A DNA stretch of 64,000 bases from JAWLHU01 sp041690255 (GTDB taxonomy: Bacteria > Bacillota > Sulfobacillia > Symbiobacteriales > Symbiobacteriaceae), in contig JAWLHU010000002.1 of the NCBI GenBank assembly GCA_041690255.1, positions 1 through 64,000 of the forward strand, written 5' to 3'. Below the pieces are notes generated by a model. It saw only the letters and a program-made list of their open reading frames with translations, made no database searches and was not told the DNA's origin. Of the stretch, positions 34,087-42,728 are shown piece by piece. Every line of letters begins with the position of its first letter. Within the stretch, counting starts at the first letter, position 1. Both the position numbers and the translations under genes were made by a program.

Positions 34087-35052
34087 ATGGAGAGTCCGAT
34101 GGTGAACCTGTCTGCGGAGCAGTCCTACGATGTAGTGATCATAGGCGGCGGGCCCGGTGGCGCAACGGCGGCCCTCTACACGGCGCGGGCCGAGCTGCGG
34201 ACCCTCGTGCTGGACAAGAGCCTGGGCGCCGGGGCGCTGGGCATGACGAACAAGGTGGATAACTACCCGGGCATGCCGAACACGACGGGGCCGGAGATCG
34301 TCAAGACGATCCGGGGTCAGGCGGAGGCGTTCGGGGCGGAGTTCAGGCAGGAGCAGGTGATCGGGGTCAGCCTGGAGGGCGATGAGAAGCAGGTCTTCAC
34401 AGGCAACGGTACCTACACCTGCCGGGCGGTGATCCTGGCGACCGGCGGCATGGGCCGGACCAACCTGGTCCCGGGCGAGGAACGGCTGGTGGGCCGGGGG
34501 GTGAGCTACTGCGCCACCTGCGATGCCGCCTTCTTCCGGGAGCAGCCGGTCGTGGTTGTGGGGAGCGGCGAGCAGGCGGTGGAGGAGGCGATCTTCCTCA
34601 CGAAGTTTGCCGCCGCGGTCACGCTGGTGCACGTGGGGAAGGAGCCGAAAGCACCGACCCATCTGGTGGATGAGGCCCGTGCTCATCCGAAGGTGAAGTT
34701 TGTCAGTGGGCGGCTGCTGGAGGTCCTGGGCGATGAGAGGGCGACGGGGATCAAGATCTCAGGCCCGGAGGGGGAGCGGGTGATCGAGGCTCCGGGGATC
34801 TTTATCTTCCTGCAGGGGAACAAGCCGGTGATCGACTACCTCATGGGCACCGTGCCGACGACAGAGCAGGGCTGCCTGATCGTGGACCAGGAGAGCTTCG
34901 AGACGCAGGTGCCGCTGGTCTTTGCGATCGGGGACCTGCTCTGCACGGAGATCAAGCAGGCGGTCATCGCCGCGTCGGAGGGATGTCAGGCGGCGATCCA
35001 CGCCGAGAAGCGGCTGCGGGGGCGCAAGCAGGCGCTGAAGGACTGGAAGTAG
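34087..35052 (+). CDS. Thioredoxin reductase-like FAD protein
   Basis: A 321-aa flavoprotein of the low-molecular-weight thioredoxin reductase family: FAD motif VVIIGGGPGGATAALYTAR near the N-terminus, the redox-active CATC, the NADPH-binding VVVGSGEQAVEEA, and the C-terminal GDLLCTEIKQAVIAASEG that closes on FAD. It would pass electrons from NADPH to thioredoxin or a related thiol partner. ATG 34087 is 9 bases after GGGAGGG; an in-frame GTG at 34063 has no SD. It is convergent with metG, with 2 bases between the stops. Confidence 0.87.
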   Translation: MESPMVNLSAEQSYDVVIIGGGPGGATAALYTARAELRTLVLDKSLGAGALGMTNKVDNYPGMPNTTGPEIVKTIRGQAEAFGAEFRQEQVIGVSLEGDEKQVFTGNGTYTCRAVILATGGMGRTNLVPGEERLVGRGVSYCATCDAAFFREQPVVVVGSGEQAVEEAIFLTKFAAAVTLVHVGKEPKAPTHLVDEARAHPKVKFVSGRLLEVLGDERATGIKISGPEGERVIEAPGIFIFLQGNKPVIDYLMGTVPTTEQGCLIVDQESFETQVPLVFAIGDLLCTEIKQAVIAASEGCQAAIHAEKRLRGRKQALKDWK

Positions 35053-35054
35053 GG

Positions 35055-36587
35055 TTATACAGGCTCCAGCCGGGGAAAGAGGGGGGCGCCGCGGCGGATG
35101 GCCGTCCCGGGCGGCAGGCCGCCCCAGTGGGTCGCCTCCTCCCAGCCGTGCTGCCGGACGAGATCGGGCTGGAGGCCCAGTTGCTCGTAGATCCGCTCCG
35201 GCGTCTCCACGAGGAACGGGACCAGGGCCGCAGCGGTGATCCGGAGCGACTCGGCCAGGTCGTAGAGCACCCCGGCCAGTTGGTCGGCGCGCCCGGGCTC
35301 CTTGGCCAGGGCCCAGGGGGCCTGCTCATCCACATACTTGTTGGCCCGGCCCACCAGCTTCCAGAGGGAGGCCAGGGCGTCGGCAATGCGGCACTGCGCC
35401 AGCGCCGACTCCAGCCCGGCGATCGCCTCGCGAGCCGTCTCGGCCAGGACCCCATCGGAAGAGACCGGCTCCGGTACCTGGCCCCCGGCGAACTTGTTGA
35501 TCAGCTGGGTCGTACGGGAGAGCAGGTTACCCAGGTCGTTGGCCAGGTCGACGTTGTGGCGGAGCGTGACCGCATCTTCCGAGAAGTTGGTGTCGCCGGC
35601 GAGGGGGAGCTCCCGCAGCAGGTAGTAGCGGAAGGGATCGACGCCGTAGAATCGGGCCAGCGCCAGCGGATTGGCGCCGTTGCCCCGGGATTTGCTCATC
35701 TTCTCGCCGTTCCGGTTGAACCAGCCGTGCGCCCAGATCCGCTGCGGCTCCTTGGCGCCCAGGGCGGCCAGGATCGCCGGCCAGTAGATGGCGTGAAAGC
35801 GGAGGATATCCTTGCCGACAACCTGGACGGAGGCGGGCCAGAAGGTCTGGTAGAGGGAATCATCCGCGGTGGCGACGCCAAGGGCGGTGATATAGTTGGT
35901 CAGGGCGTCCAGCCAGACGTAGATCGTATGCGCTGGGTCAAAGGGGACGGGGATGCCCCAGTCGACCGAGGTCCGGGAGACGGCGAAGTCCTCCAGCCCT
36001 TCCCGCAGGAAGGCGAGCATCTCGTTGCGCCGGGTCTCGGGCGTCACGAAGTCGGGCCGCTGAAGCAACTCGGCGATCAGGGGGGCGTACTTGGAGAGCC
36101 GGAACTTGTAGGCGGACTCCCGGGCCCGCTCCACCGGCCGGCCGCACTCCGGACAGAGCCGCCCCTCCTTCAGGCTAGACTCGGTCCAGAAGCTTTCTTC
36201 ATATGGGCAGTACCAGCCCTCGTACTCGTCCAGGTAGATATCGCCCTGCTCGTAGAGCCGGGTGAAGAGCGCCTGGACCTGGGAGCGGTGCCGCTCCTCG
36301 GAGGTGCGAATGAAGTCGTCGTAGGCGACGCCCAGCAGGTCGAGCCCGGCCCGGTCGTGCGCGGCGATCTGGTCCACGTAGGCCTGGGGCTCAAGTCCGG
36401 CGGCGTTCGCCCTGCGCTGGATGTTGATCCCGTGCTCGTCGGTGCCGGTCAGGAGGTGAACGGGGTGTCCCTTGGCCCGGTAGTAGCGGGCCAGGGTGTC
36501 GGCGGCCACCGCCTCGTAGGCGTGGCCGATGTGGAGTGGGCCGTTGGCATAGAAGATCGATGTGGTCAGGTAGATCGGGTGCGCCAT
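35055..36587 (-). CDS. metG: Methionyl-tRNA synthetase
   Basis: A 510-aa class I MetRS lacking the C-terminal EMAP/tRNA-binding dimerisation extension. It has ANGPLHIGHAYE (HIGH), EKMSKSRGN (KMSKS), and a zinc-type insertion with WYCPYEESFW...CPECGRP (residues about 120-150), in which the second Cys of the first pair is replaced. It charges tRNA-Met for initiation and elongation. ATG 36587 is preferred: AGGAGG abuts an upstream ATG at 36596, leaving 9 bases to 36587. A T-box leader with an ATG specifier lies upstream. Confidence 0.93.
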   Translation of the reverse strand: MAHPIYLTTSIFYANGPLHIGHAYEAVAADTLARYYRAKGHPVHLLTGTDEHGINIQRRANAAGLEPQAYVDQIAAHDRAGLDLLGVAYDDFIRTSEERHRSQVQALFTRLYEQGDIYLDEYEGWYCPYEESFWTESSLKEGRLCPECGRPVERARESAYKFRLSKYAPLIAELLQRPDFVTPETRRNEMLAFLREGLEDFAVSRTSVDWGIPVPFDPAHTIYVWLDALTNYITALGVATADDSLYQTFWPASVQVVGKDILRFHAIYWPAILAALGAKEPQRIWAHGWFNRNGEKMSKSRGNGANPLALARFYGVDPFRYYLLRELPLAGDTNFSEDAVTLRHNVDLANDLGNLLSRTTQLINKFAGGQVPEPVSSDGVLAETAREAIAGLESALAQCRIADALASLWKLVGRANKYVDEQAPWALAKEPGRADQLAGVLYDLAESLRITAAALVPFLVETPERIYEQLGLQPDLVRQHGWEEATHWGGLPPGTAIRRGAPLFPRLEPV

Positions 36588-36685
36588 GGAATGCATCCTC
36601 CTTTGTGTTTGGTGCACATGTCGGACTCGTCGTCGCTCACCGTTGCTGGTCGCATTCGCATGGTCGCACCTCCTCTCAGGCACAC

Positions 36686-36992
36686 AAAAAAGCCCCGTCC
36701 CGGCCAGTCATGGCGCAGGGACGAGGCTGTTCACCCCGTGGTACCACCCTGATTCTTCCCGGTGCAAGGAGCGCACGCGGGGTCTCTGCAGGTACGCGGC
36801 CGCAGCCGTTATACCCTGGCCCGGTAACGGGGGCCTGCCGTCACAGTCTACCGCCCCGGGTTGCGGGGAATCGACCTGCGGTTCGGGGGCCATCTTCACG
36901 CCGTTGGCTCCCACCGGGCTTTCACCTTCCCCGGCTCGCTGGGGGTCGCTCCTGGCGCTACTCCTCCCCTTCATCACCTTTGTCGGCGATTC
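36686..36992 (-). promoter_or_regulatory. T-box leader of metG
   Basis: The minus strand reads GGTGATGAAGGGGAGGAGTAGCGCC at the base of stem I (with the AGTA S-turn), then GAAGATGG, giving the methionine specifier ATG (complement of 36891-36893). The T-box AGGGTGGTACCACGG is the complement of 36736-36750. The terminator is GCCTCGTCCC / GGGACGGGGC (complement of 36692-36727) with the T-run TTTTTT (complement of 36686-36691). Uncharged tRNA-Met would favour read-through into metG. Confidence 0.92.
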
Positions 36993-37632
36993 TACCACCA
37001 GGCTGGGCCGGTGTCAATCCAAACATCTGGGCGGCGGTAACGAACTCGAACTCCCGCTCCCGCAGGTCCCGGATGATATCGGGCAGGGCGGCGACCGTGC
37101 CGGAGAGGTCCTCCCCTGGCAGGGTGGTGCCGGAGTGCATGAGGATGATCGAGCCGTTCTGCACCTTGGGCAGGACGTTCTGCAGGATCTGGGAGGCGGA
37201 GAGCGATTGCCAGTCCAGGGAGTCGACATCCCAGAGGATGGTCAGGTAGCCGAACCGGCCCGCGGTGGCGAGGACGAAGGAGTTGTAGAAGCCGAAGGGC
37301 GGGCGGAAGGTGACCGGTGGCTTGCCGGTCAGATTGGTGATCGCCTCGTGGGTGCGGCTGATGGTGCGCAGGATCTCCTGGGGCCTCAGGTCGCGCAGAT
37401 CCAGGTGGCTCTCCTCGAAGGCGTGGTTGCCCACTTCGCCGATCGCATCCATGCGCTGGATCAGTTCGGGCCGGATCAGCGCTCGCTCGCCTATCACATA
37501 GAAGGAGGCCGGGACCCCTTCCCGCTCTAAGATCGTGAGGATCTGCGGCGTGTAGGTCACGTCGGGGCCGTCATCGAAGGTGAGCGCTACCCGTGGCCGG
37601 GTGCGGGGACCGTGGTTGAAGACGCCGTTCAG
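36958..37632 (-). CDS. Polysaccharide deacetylase (NodB domain)
   Basis: A NodB-fold carbohydrate esterase that removes N-acetyl groups from peptidoglycan or a similar glycan. Motifs in order: LTFDDGPD, the metal-binding NHAFEESH, RPPFGFYN, the aromatic WDVDSLDW and LMHSG. A GTG at 37560 is available but lies after the essential FDDGPD, so the protein must begin further upstream. The frame is open back to a TAG, with no ATG, GTG or TTG; a CTG at 37632 with CGGGAGGGATAG before it is the only start I can propose. The frame's 3' end overlaps the 5' edge of the metG T-box. An upstream secretion signal may be missing. Confidence 0.7.
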   Translation of the reverse strand: MNGVFNHGPRTRPRVALTFDDGPDVTYTPQILTILEREGVPASFYVIGERALIRPELIQRMDAIGEVGNHAFEESHLDLRDLRPQEILRTISRTHEAITNLTGKPPVTFRPPFGFYNSFVLATAGRFGYLTILWDVDSLDWQSLSASQILQNVLPKVQNGSIILMHSGTTLPGEDLSGTVAALPDIIRDLREREFEFVTAAQMFGLTPAQPGGRIADKGDEGEE

Positions 37633-37697
37633 AGCTATCCCTCCCGCTTTGGGATCATCCCCCTATGATATGGGAGGATGGCTGCGGGGGAGCCTGG

Positions 37698-39536
37698 TTA
37701 CGGCCTGATCCGGAGCCTGATCACCACTGGCAGATGGTCCGATGCGGTGGTCTGCGGGATATCGACCTGGAGCGCATCGAGGTCGGGGCTGGCCCAGATG
37801 TAGTCCAGCCGCCTGATGGGCTTCCCCGCCGGGAAGGTCGGGCTCTCGCCAAGCCCCTTCGCACCGGGCAGATCGACCAGCCCACCCTGGCGAAGGATCT
37901 GCATCGGCTCCGTCTCGGGCGTGGCGTTCAGATCGCCCAGCAGCACGAAGCGGGGCCGCTCCGCCCAGAACCGGAGCATGCGCCGGGCCTGGTTGATTCG
38001 GTCAGCCTCCTCGCCCCGGAAGGCGGAGAGGTGGGTGTTCACAAACGTCAAGTCCCCGGCCTCTGTCGGGATGCGTGCCCAGATCCAGCCCCGCTGGAGG
38101 GCGGCGACCTTCATGTCGTAGAGCTCCCAGCCCCACTCTGCGATCGGGTACCGGCTCATGAGGATGTTGCCGACCAGGTCCCCCTCGGTCTTGCCGTACC
38201 GGACGTGGTACTGCGGGAAGCGCCAGCGGAGCCAGGCGGTCATGTCGCCGCCGCCGGCCACATCCCACCCGCGGCCGGTCTCCTGGAGGCCGATCAGGTC
38301 GGGAGCCTCCGTCTCGATCACCCGGGCGATCGCCTCCGGTCCCGGCACACCCTCCAGATTGAAGGTCTGGCGGATGTTGTAGGTCATGGCGGTCAGCTCG
38401 GCCGGTGCCGGGGTCTCAAAGGGGCGGAGCCCCGACCGGGGGATGAGGGAGAGGCCCACGCCGGCCAGGCTGACCAGTGCGAGTGCCGCCGCGGTCCAGC
38501 GCCACGGTGCACCCTGGGTCTCCGCTCGACCGCGAGGGGGCAGCAGCCCGGGCAGGACCGCCGCCGCTGCCATGACCGGCCAGAGAACCTTCCACTCGGA
38601 CATGAGGTAGAAGAGGAGGACTAGGCTGATCGCCAGGTAGGAGCCGGCGCCCCACCATAGGTAGAGTCGACCCGGCCTCGCCTGGGGCACCGGAAGGAGC
38701 GCCGTCCCCAGGGCGATGGGCAGGAGCGCCTGTACGATCAGCAGCACCCAGCCGCGGCCAGCCAACAGGTCGGGCTGGAGGAGCAGGGCGATTGCAGCGA
38801 GCCCCGCGGCTACCCGCAGGGGGTAGGGAATCCGGAGGGACGCAAGGACAAGGCCGGCAAGGAGTCCCCCGAGCGTCAGCAGCGCCGCTCCCTGTAACCC
38901 CCAGCCGGAGAGCCACTGCACCCAGCCCAGGTTGGCGAGCAGGGTGATCTGGACCGCCAGGTAGGGGGCGAGGGCGATCATGCCCCAGCCCGGGGAGACG
39001 GTGGCTGCGGGCGACTCGACGGCAGCGGTGGGCCGCAGGGTAACGAGGAGCAGCCCGACCAGAACCAGGGCGCCGGCCGTGGGCCGGAGGCCGAGCAACT
39101 GGACCAGGTCCATGCCGTGCAGCAGGGTCTGCAGCGAGACCTGGGCGCCCAGCCCGAGCAGGAGGCCGGGCAGGATCAGATCCGCCCCGCCGCGCAGGCC
39201 GATCGCGCGCAGGGCGGTGGGCAGGAGCCAGAGCCAGGCGACGATCCCCAGGCAGCCCAGCAGCGGGCTGGCGACCGGGCCCGTCACCCCATGGTAGAGG
39301 ACGTAGAGCGCGCCGAAAAGCCCGCCCAGCCAGAGCGGCGCCCGCTTCTCTCCGATCAGCCGAGCCACCGGCCATCCGAGTTGCCCGGCTGTCCAGAGGC
39401 CCAGGAAGAGCATAGCCGTGGTTACGGTGGAGCCGCCCAGCACCCAGGCGACCATGGTCAGGTAGGTCCGGATGGCGTGAATCCCCATCCACGTCAAGAG
39501 AGCCACCGCAGCCACGGAGCGCCAGGTCTGGGTCAT
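37698..39536 (-). CDS. Membrane protein with endonuclease/exonuclease/phosphatase domain
   Basis: A 612-aa protein. Residues 1-370 contain about twelve hydrophobic segments, and residues about 380-612 are an EEP (DNase I-like) metal-dependent hydrolase: AMTYNIRQ (N), LIGLQETG (E), VNTHLSAF, LLGDLNATPE (D-x-N) and SDHLPVVI (DH). A membrane phosphodiesterase or sphingomyelinase/inositol-phosphatase-like role is possible; the substrate is unknown. ATG 39536 follows GAGGAGGAATGCGAC. The gene begins 13 bases after the heme A synthase stop on the same strand, suggesting an operon with that gene. Confidence 0.85.
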   Translation of the reverse strand: MTQTWRSVAAVALLTWMGIHAIRTYLTMVAWVLGGSTVTTAMLFLGLWTAGQLGWPVARLIGEKRAPLWLGGLFGALYVLYHGVTGPVASPLLGCLGIVAWLWLLPTALRAIGLRGGADLILPGLLLGLGAQVSLQTLLHGMDLVQLLGLRPTAGALVLVGLLLVTLRPTAAVESPAATVSPGWGMIALAPYLAVQITLLANLGWVQWLSGWGLQGAALLTLGGLLAGLVLASLRIPYPLRVAAGLAAIALLLQPDLLAGRGWVLLIVQALLPIALGTALLPVPQARPGRLYLWWGAGSYLAISLVLLFYLMSEWKVLWPVMAAAAVLPGLLPPRGRAETQGAPWRWTAAALALVSLAGVGLSLIPRSGLRPFETPAPAELTAMTYNIRQTFNLEGVPGPEAIARVIETEAPDLIGLQETGRGWDVAGGGDMTAWLRWRFPQYHVRYGKTEGDLVGNILMSRYPIAEWGWELYDMKVAALQRGWIWARIPTEAGDLTFVNTHLSAFRGEEADRINQARRMLRFWAERPRFVLLGDLNATPETEPMQILRQGGLVDLPGAKGLGESPTFPAGKPIRRLDYIWASPDLDALQVDIPQTTASDHLPVVIRLRIRP

Positions 39537-39549
39537 GTCGCATTCCTCC

Positions 39550-40464
39550 TCAGGCGGTCGCCTCGGGGGCCGGGGCCGCTTCCACCGCCCGCTGTACCGG
39601 CCAGACCAGCAGGGCAAGGTAGCTGAGGACCCCCCAGAAGGCTGTGATCAGGGTTGTATGAAGCATTTGGGTCAGCAGGTTGTAGAAGCCGAGCGGGAAG
39701 AGCGCCCCGCTGACGACCTGGAGCAGGACCAGCAGCAGCGCCAGATTGGCCCCGCCGCGCAGCTCCGCCGGCGCCTGCCGGGCCAGGGCCCAGAGCCGGA
39801 TCACCAGGAGCACGGAGAGCGCCGCCCCCAGCCGGTGGATGAAGTTGACGCCGACCGGTCCCGCCAGGGTGGGCCAGAGTTCACCGTTGCAGAGCGGCCA
39901 CCCCGCGCAGGCGAGGGCCGCCCCCTTGTGCCGGACATAGGCCCCGAGGTACATGACGATGTACGTATAGCCGATCACCACCCAGATCCAGCGGGTCAGG
40001 AGCGGGGAGAGCGAAGCGGTCCCGGTCAGCCCGAGCGGTCGGTAGAGCAGGATCGAGACCAGCAGCACCCCGGTGAAACAGAGGACCGAGAAGCCGAAGT
40101 GGAGCGCCAGGACCGCCTTGGGCTGGGGCCAGAGCACAGCCAGCGCCCCGAGGCCTCCCTGCAGGAGCACGAAGAAGAGCCCGCCAAGGGCGGTCCAGAG
40201 GAGATCCCGCCGCTTCGGCAGCGCCCGCCAGACCCAGAGAACGAGGATCACGGTCATCAGACCGGCCAGGCCGGCCACGGCCCGGTGGCTGAACTCGATG
40301 ATCGCCTCGTAGTCCCAGTCGGGCATGAAGGTTCCGTGACAGAGGGGCCAGTGGGCCCCGCAACCATCGCCCGAGCCAGTGTTCGTCACCCAGGCGCCCA
40401 TGAGCACGACCAGGAACATCAGCATCGTTGTGAGCAGCGAATGGATCCGCAACGCCCGGCTCAT
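39550..40464 (-). CDS. ctaA: Heme A synthase
   Basis: A 304-aa integral membrane protein of the CtaA/COX15 family with eight predicted helices. It oxidises the C8 methyl of heme O to make heme A for cytochrome aa3 oxidase. Heme-ligand His residues are visible in EFSHR, LALHFG, FIHRLG and MLHTT. The conserved loop disulfide region is GDGCGAHWPLCHG, with a second pair in ACAGWPLCNG. ATG 40464 follows GGGGGAATGAG; a GTG at 40494 would add ten residues. It shares the operon with the membrane EEP protein. Confidence 0.93.
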   Translation of the reverse strand: MSRALRIHSLLTTMLMFLVVLMGAWVTNTGSGDGCGAHWPLCHGTFMPDWDYEAIIEFSHRAVAGLAGLMTVILVLWVWRALPKRRDLLWTALGGLFFVLLQGGLGALAVLWPQPKAVLALHFGFSVLCFTGVLLVSILLYRPLGLTGTASLSPLLTRWIWVVIGYTYIVMYLGAYVRHKGAALACAGWPLCNGELWPTLAGPVGVNFIHRLGAALSVLLVIRLWALARQAPAELRGGANLALLLVLLQVVSGALFPLGFYNLLTQMLHTTLITAFWGVLSYLALLVWPVQRAVEAAPAPEATA

Positions 40465-40546
40465 CTCATTCCCCCACTTGTTCAAAATCCCCACAAGTGT
40501 GATTCGCCAGACGGGTGATCCTCCCTGCTCCGAAACCGCGCGAAAA

Positions 40547-40583
40547 GCCCCCGATACCGCCTTGTGAGAACGGCCCCGGGGGC
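40547..40583 (-). terminator. Terminator of the chemoreceptor gene
   Basis: GCCCCCG (40547-40553) / CGGGGGC (40577-40583); on the minus strand it is followed by TTTTCGCG. It lies 16 bases after the chemoreceptor stop. Confidence 0.65.
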
Positions 40584-40598
40584 GTGGTCAACCGGTGA

Positions 40599-42416
40599 CT
40601 ACACGGTGAAGCGGCGAGCGTTGGACTGGAGGATGCGGGCGGATTCGATCAGCGCCTCGGACATGGCTGCGATCTCCTCCGAGGCGGCGGAGAGTTGCTG
40701 TGTCTCGGCGCTCATGCTCGTGGCCTGCCCGGCCGTATCGCACGACATGTCTGAGACACGATGGACCAGCTCACGGACCTGCTTGGAGCCAGCCATCATC
40801 TGCTCGGCGGCCGCCGAGTTCTGCTCCGCCACCGCAGCCACGTCGGCAATGGCGGACTGGACGGACTCGCTGGTCCGGATCAGCTCCCGTGTGTCGCCGA
40901 GGATGGTCGAGGCCCGCTCTTCGGTCCCCTGCACCGACTGCACGATCTCGCCGAGGGAGGTGCCGGTCTGCCGGGTGAGGTCGAGCCCGACGTTCACCTC
41001 CTGCTTGCCCTGCTCCACGGCGCTCAGAACCTCCTTCGTCCCCGACTGGATCGCCTTGACCAGCTTAGTCACCTCGCCGGCAGCGCTCTGTGTCCGGTTG
41101 GCCAGGGTGCGGACCTCCTCGGCGACCACGGCGAAGCCACGCCCCGCCTCACCGGCCCGAGCGGCCTCAATCGCCGCATTCAGCGCCAGCAGGTTCGTCT
41201 GCTCCGCCACATCTCCGATCAGGAGGATCACTTCGTTGATCCGGGCAGAGGAGTCGGACAGCCGGGCCATCTGCTGGGCAACGACCCCCACGGCGGTCTC
41301 GATCCGCTGCATGCCCTCGCTGGATGCCGACATGGACTGTTGGCCGCTCCGTGCGATCTTGACGGCATCCTGCGCCTGAGTGGCCACCGCCTCGATCTCC
41401 TGGCCGATCTGCCGGACCACGCTGGTCATGCGGTTGGTCAGCTCGTGGGCCTCGGTCATACCGGAGGCCTGGCTGACGGCGCCCTGGGCGATCTGGTCGA
41501 TCGCCTCGGAAAGCTCGGCCATGACCGATGTGGCGTGGGCCGTATCCGCCAACTGCTGGTCGGCGTGCTCGCGGACCGAGGTGCTGACCAGACTGACATG
41601 CTCCACCGATTGCGACGCACTGCCGGCCATGCTGGCAAGCTGGTGGCTGGACTCTACCACCTGGTCGCTGGCCAACTGAACCTGGCCCAGGAGTTCGCGC
41701 ATGGCTACGGTGGTGGAGCGGAAGTCGTGGGCCAGGTCGTCCAACTCCGCGATGTGCGACCCGGTCAGGTCACAGGTCAGGTCGCCGGCCGCCATGCGAT
41801 GCGCCTGGGTGGAGAGCTTTTTGAGCGGCCTGACAAAGAAGCCGGCGCGCCAGCGGGAGATCACGCCCGACAGCCCGACGACGACCAGGATGACGACCAG
41901 CAGGACCCAGGCGGTGCCCTTGAGTATGGCGACGAGGAGCGAGTCGGACCCCTGCAGGCGGATGACCCCCCAGAACTCCCCGTTCACGTAAACCGGGGCC
42001 GTGAGCTGGAAACGGCCATCTGCTATCTGCTGGACCGGTTCGCCCTTCACGGTGAGCGCCCCCTGGCTCTCCGCATCGGTCAGGGTCTGCCCCGCAAGGG
42101 CGGGATCGGTGGTCGTCAACACCAGACCGTCCCTGCGCTGGAGGATCACCCGGTCGATCGAGCCCGCCGAGATCTCGAAGAGGTCGGGGGCGATCTCCTG
42201 CAGCGTGGGGGTCTCGTTGGCGTGGTGTTCCAGTTCGCTGGCGGCCATATCCGCCATGAGATGACCGATCGTGTTCATCTGCATGCGCAGGCTCTGAGTC
42301 GCGAGGAGCGAGAGCATGATGTAGGCGACGATCCCGAGGGCGACGAGCGCCATGCCGACATTGGTCTGGACGAGGAGCATCAGCTCCCACATTGTGCTGC
42401 GACGCTTGCTGCGCAT
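40599..42416 (-). CDS. Methyl-accepting chemotaxis protein
   Basis: A 605-aa chemoreceptor: N-terminal TM helix (residues about 15-36), an extracytoplasmic sensor of about 150 residues of sCache type (with YVNGEFWGVIRLQG near its end), a second TM (VLLVVILVVVGLSGVI), a HAMP domain and a long coiled-coil signalling domain with the hairpin tip EQTNLLALNAAIEAARAGEAGRGFAVVAEEVR. It would couple a small-molecule signal to CheA and CheW. The ligand is not evident. ATG 42416 follows GGAGGTACCCTA. Confidence 0.93.
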   Translation of the reverse strand: MRSKRRSTMWELMLLVQTNVGMALVALGIVAYIMLSLLATQSLRMQMNTIGHLMADMAASELEHHANETPTLQEIAPDLFEISAGSIDRVILQRRDGLVLTTTDPALAGQTLTDAESQGALTVKGEPVQQIADGRFQLTAPVYVNGEFWGVIRLQGSDSLLVAILKGTAWVLLVVILVVVGLSGVISRWRAGFFVRPLKKLSTQAHRMAAGDLTCDLTGSHIAELDDLAHDFRSTTVAMRELLGQVQLASDQVVESSHQLASMAGSASQSVEHVSLVSTSVREHADQQLADTAHATSVMAELSEAIDQIAQGAVSQASGMTEAHELTNRMTSVVRQIGQEIEAVATQAQDAVKIARSGQQSMSASSEGMQRIETAVGVVAQQMARLSDSSARINEVILLIGDVAEQTNLLALNAAIEAARAGEAGRGFAVVAEEVRTLANRTQSAAGEVTKLVKAIQSGTKEVLSAVEQGKQEVNVGLDLTRQTGTSLGEIVQSVQGTEERASTILGDTRELIRTSESVQSAIADVAAVAEQNSAAAEQMMAGSKQVRELVHRVSDMSCDTAGQATSMSAETQQLSAASEEIAAMSEALIESARILQSNARRFTV

Positions 42417-42628
42417 TAGGGTACCTCCGTTAGCGTGTTGGTTGATCTGGAGATAGTGTGTAGATTTTCCCAGCATAACCGAAAGTGAAATCAGGTTCAA
42501 TCGTCCATTCGAAGGATTATCCAGCCGATCGCGCCCAAAGCCCCCTGTCAGCCCGCCCGTTGCTTCCTGACCCTACCCCCTGTACGCTCGATTCTTCGCT
42601 TCGCGGGCAGGCTAATGGAAAGCCCCAC
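42417..42628. other. Divergent intergenic DNA
   Basis: Spacer between the chemoreceptor and the copper ATPase. It holds short GC-rich stretches but no gene, and the copper-responsive control elements begin at 42629. Confidence 0.5.
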
Positions 42629-42688
42629 TTGACGTATTCCCAACGCGAGGAGTACCATTCAGATGTAAACGGATACCCCGTAGGGGTA
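42629..42688 (+). promoter_or_regulatory. copA promoter and CsoR-type operator
   Basis: TTGACG (42629-42634) and TACCAT (42653-42658), 18 bases apart, form a plausible promoter. Downstream, TACCCC-GTA-GGGGTA (42674-42688) is a perfect palindrome of the CsoR copper-repressor type. No csoR gene lies in the window. Confidence 0.7.
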
Positions 42689-42728
42689 GGGTGTTCAGAC
42701 GGAACAACTTTCTGGAGGTACTATCGTT

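Noticed and set aside
37698..39617. Start of the membrane EEP protein at 39617
   Set aside because: The added 27 residues overlap the heme A synthase coding end and are Arg/Pro-rich; ATG 39536 has GAGGAGGAATGCGAC upstream.
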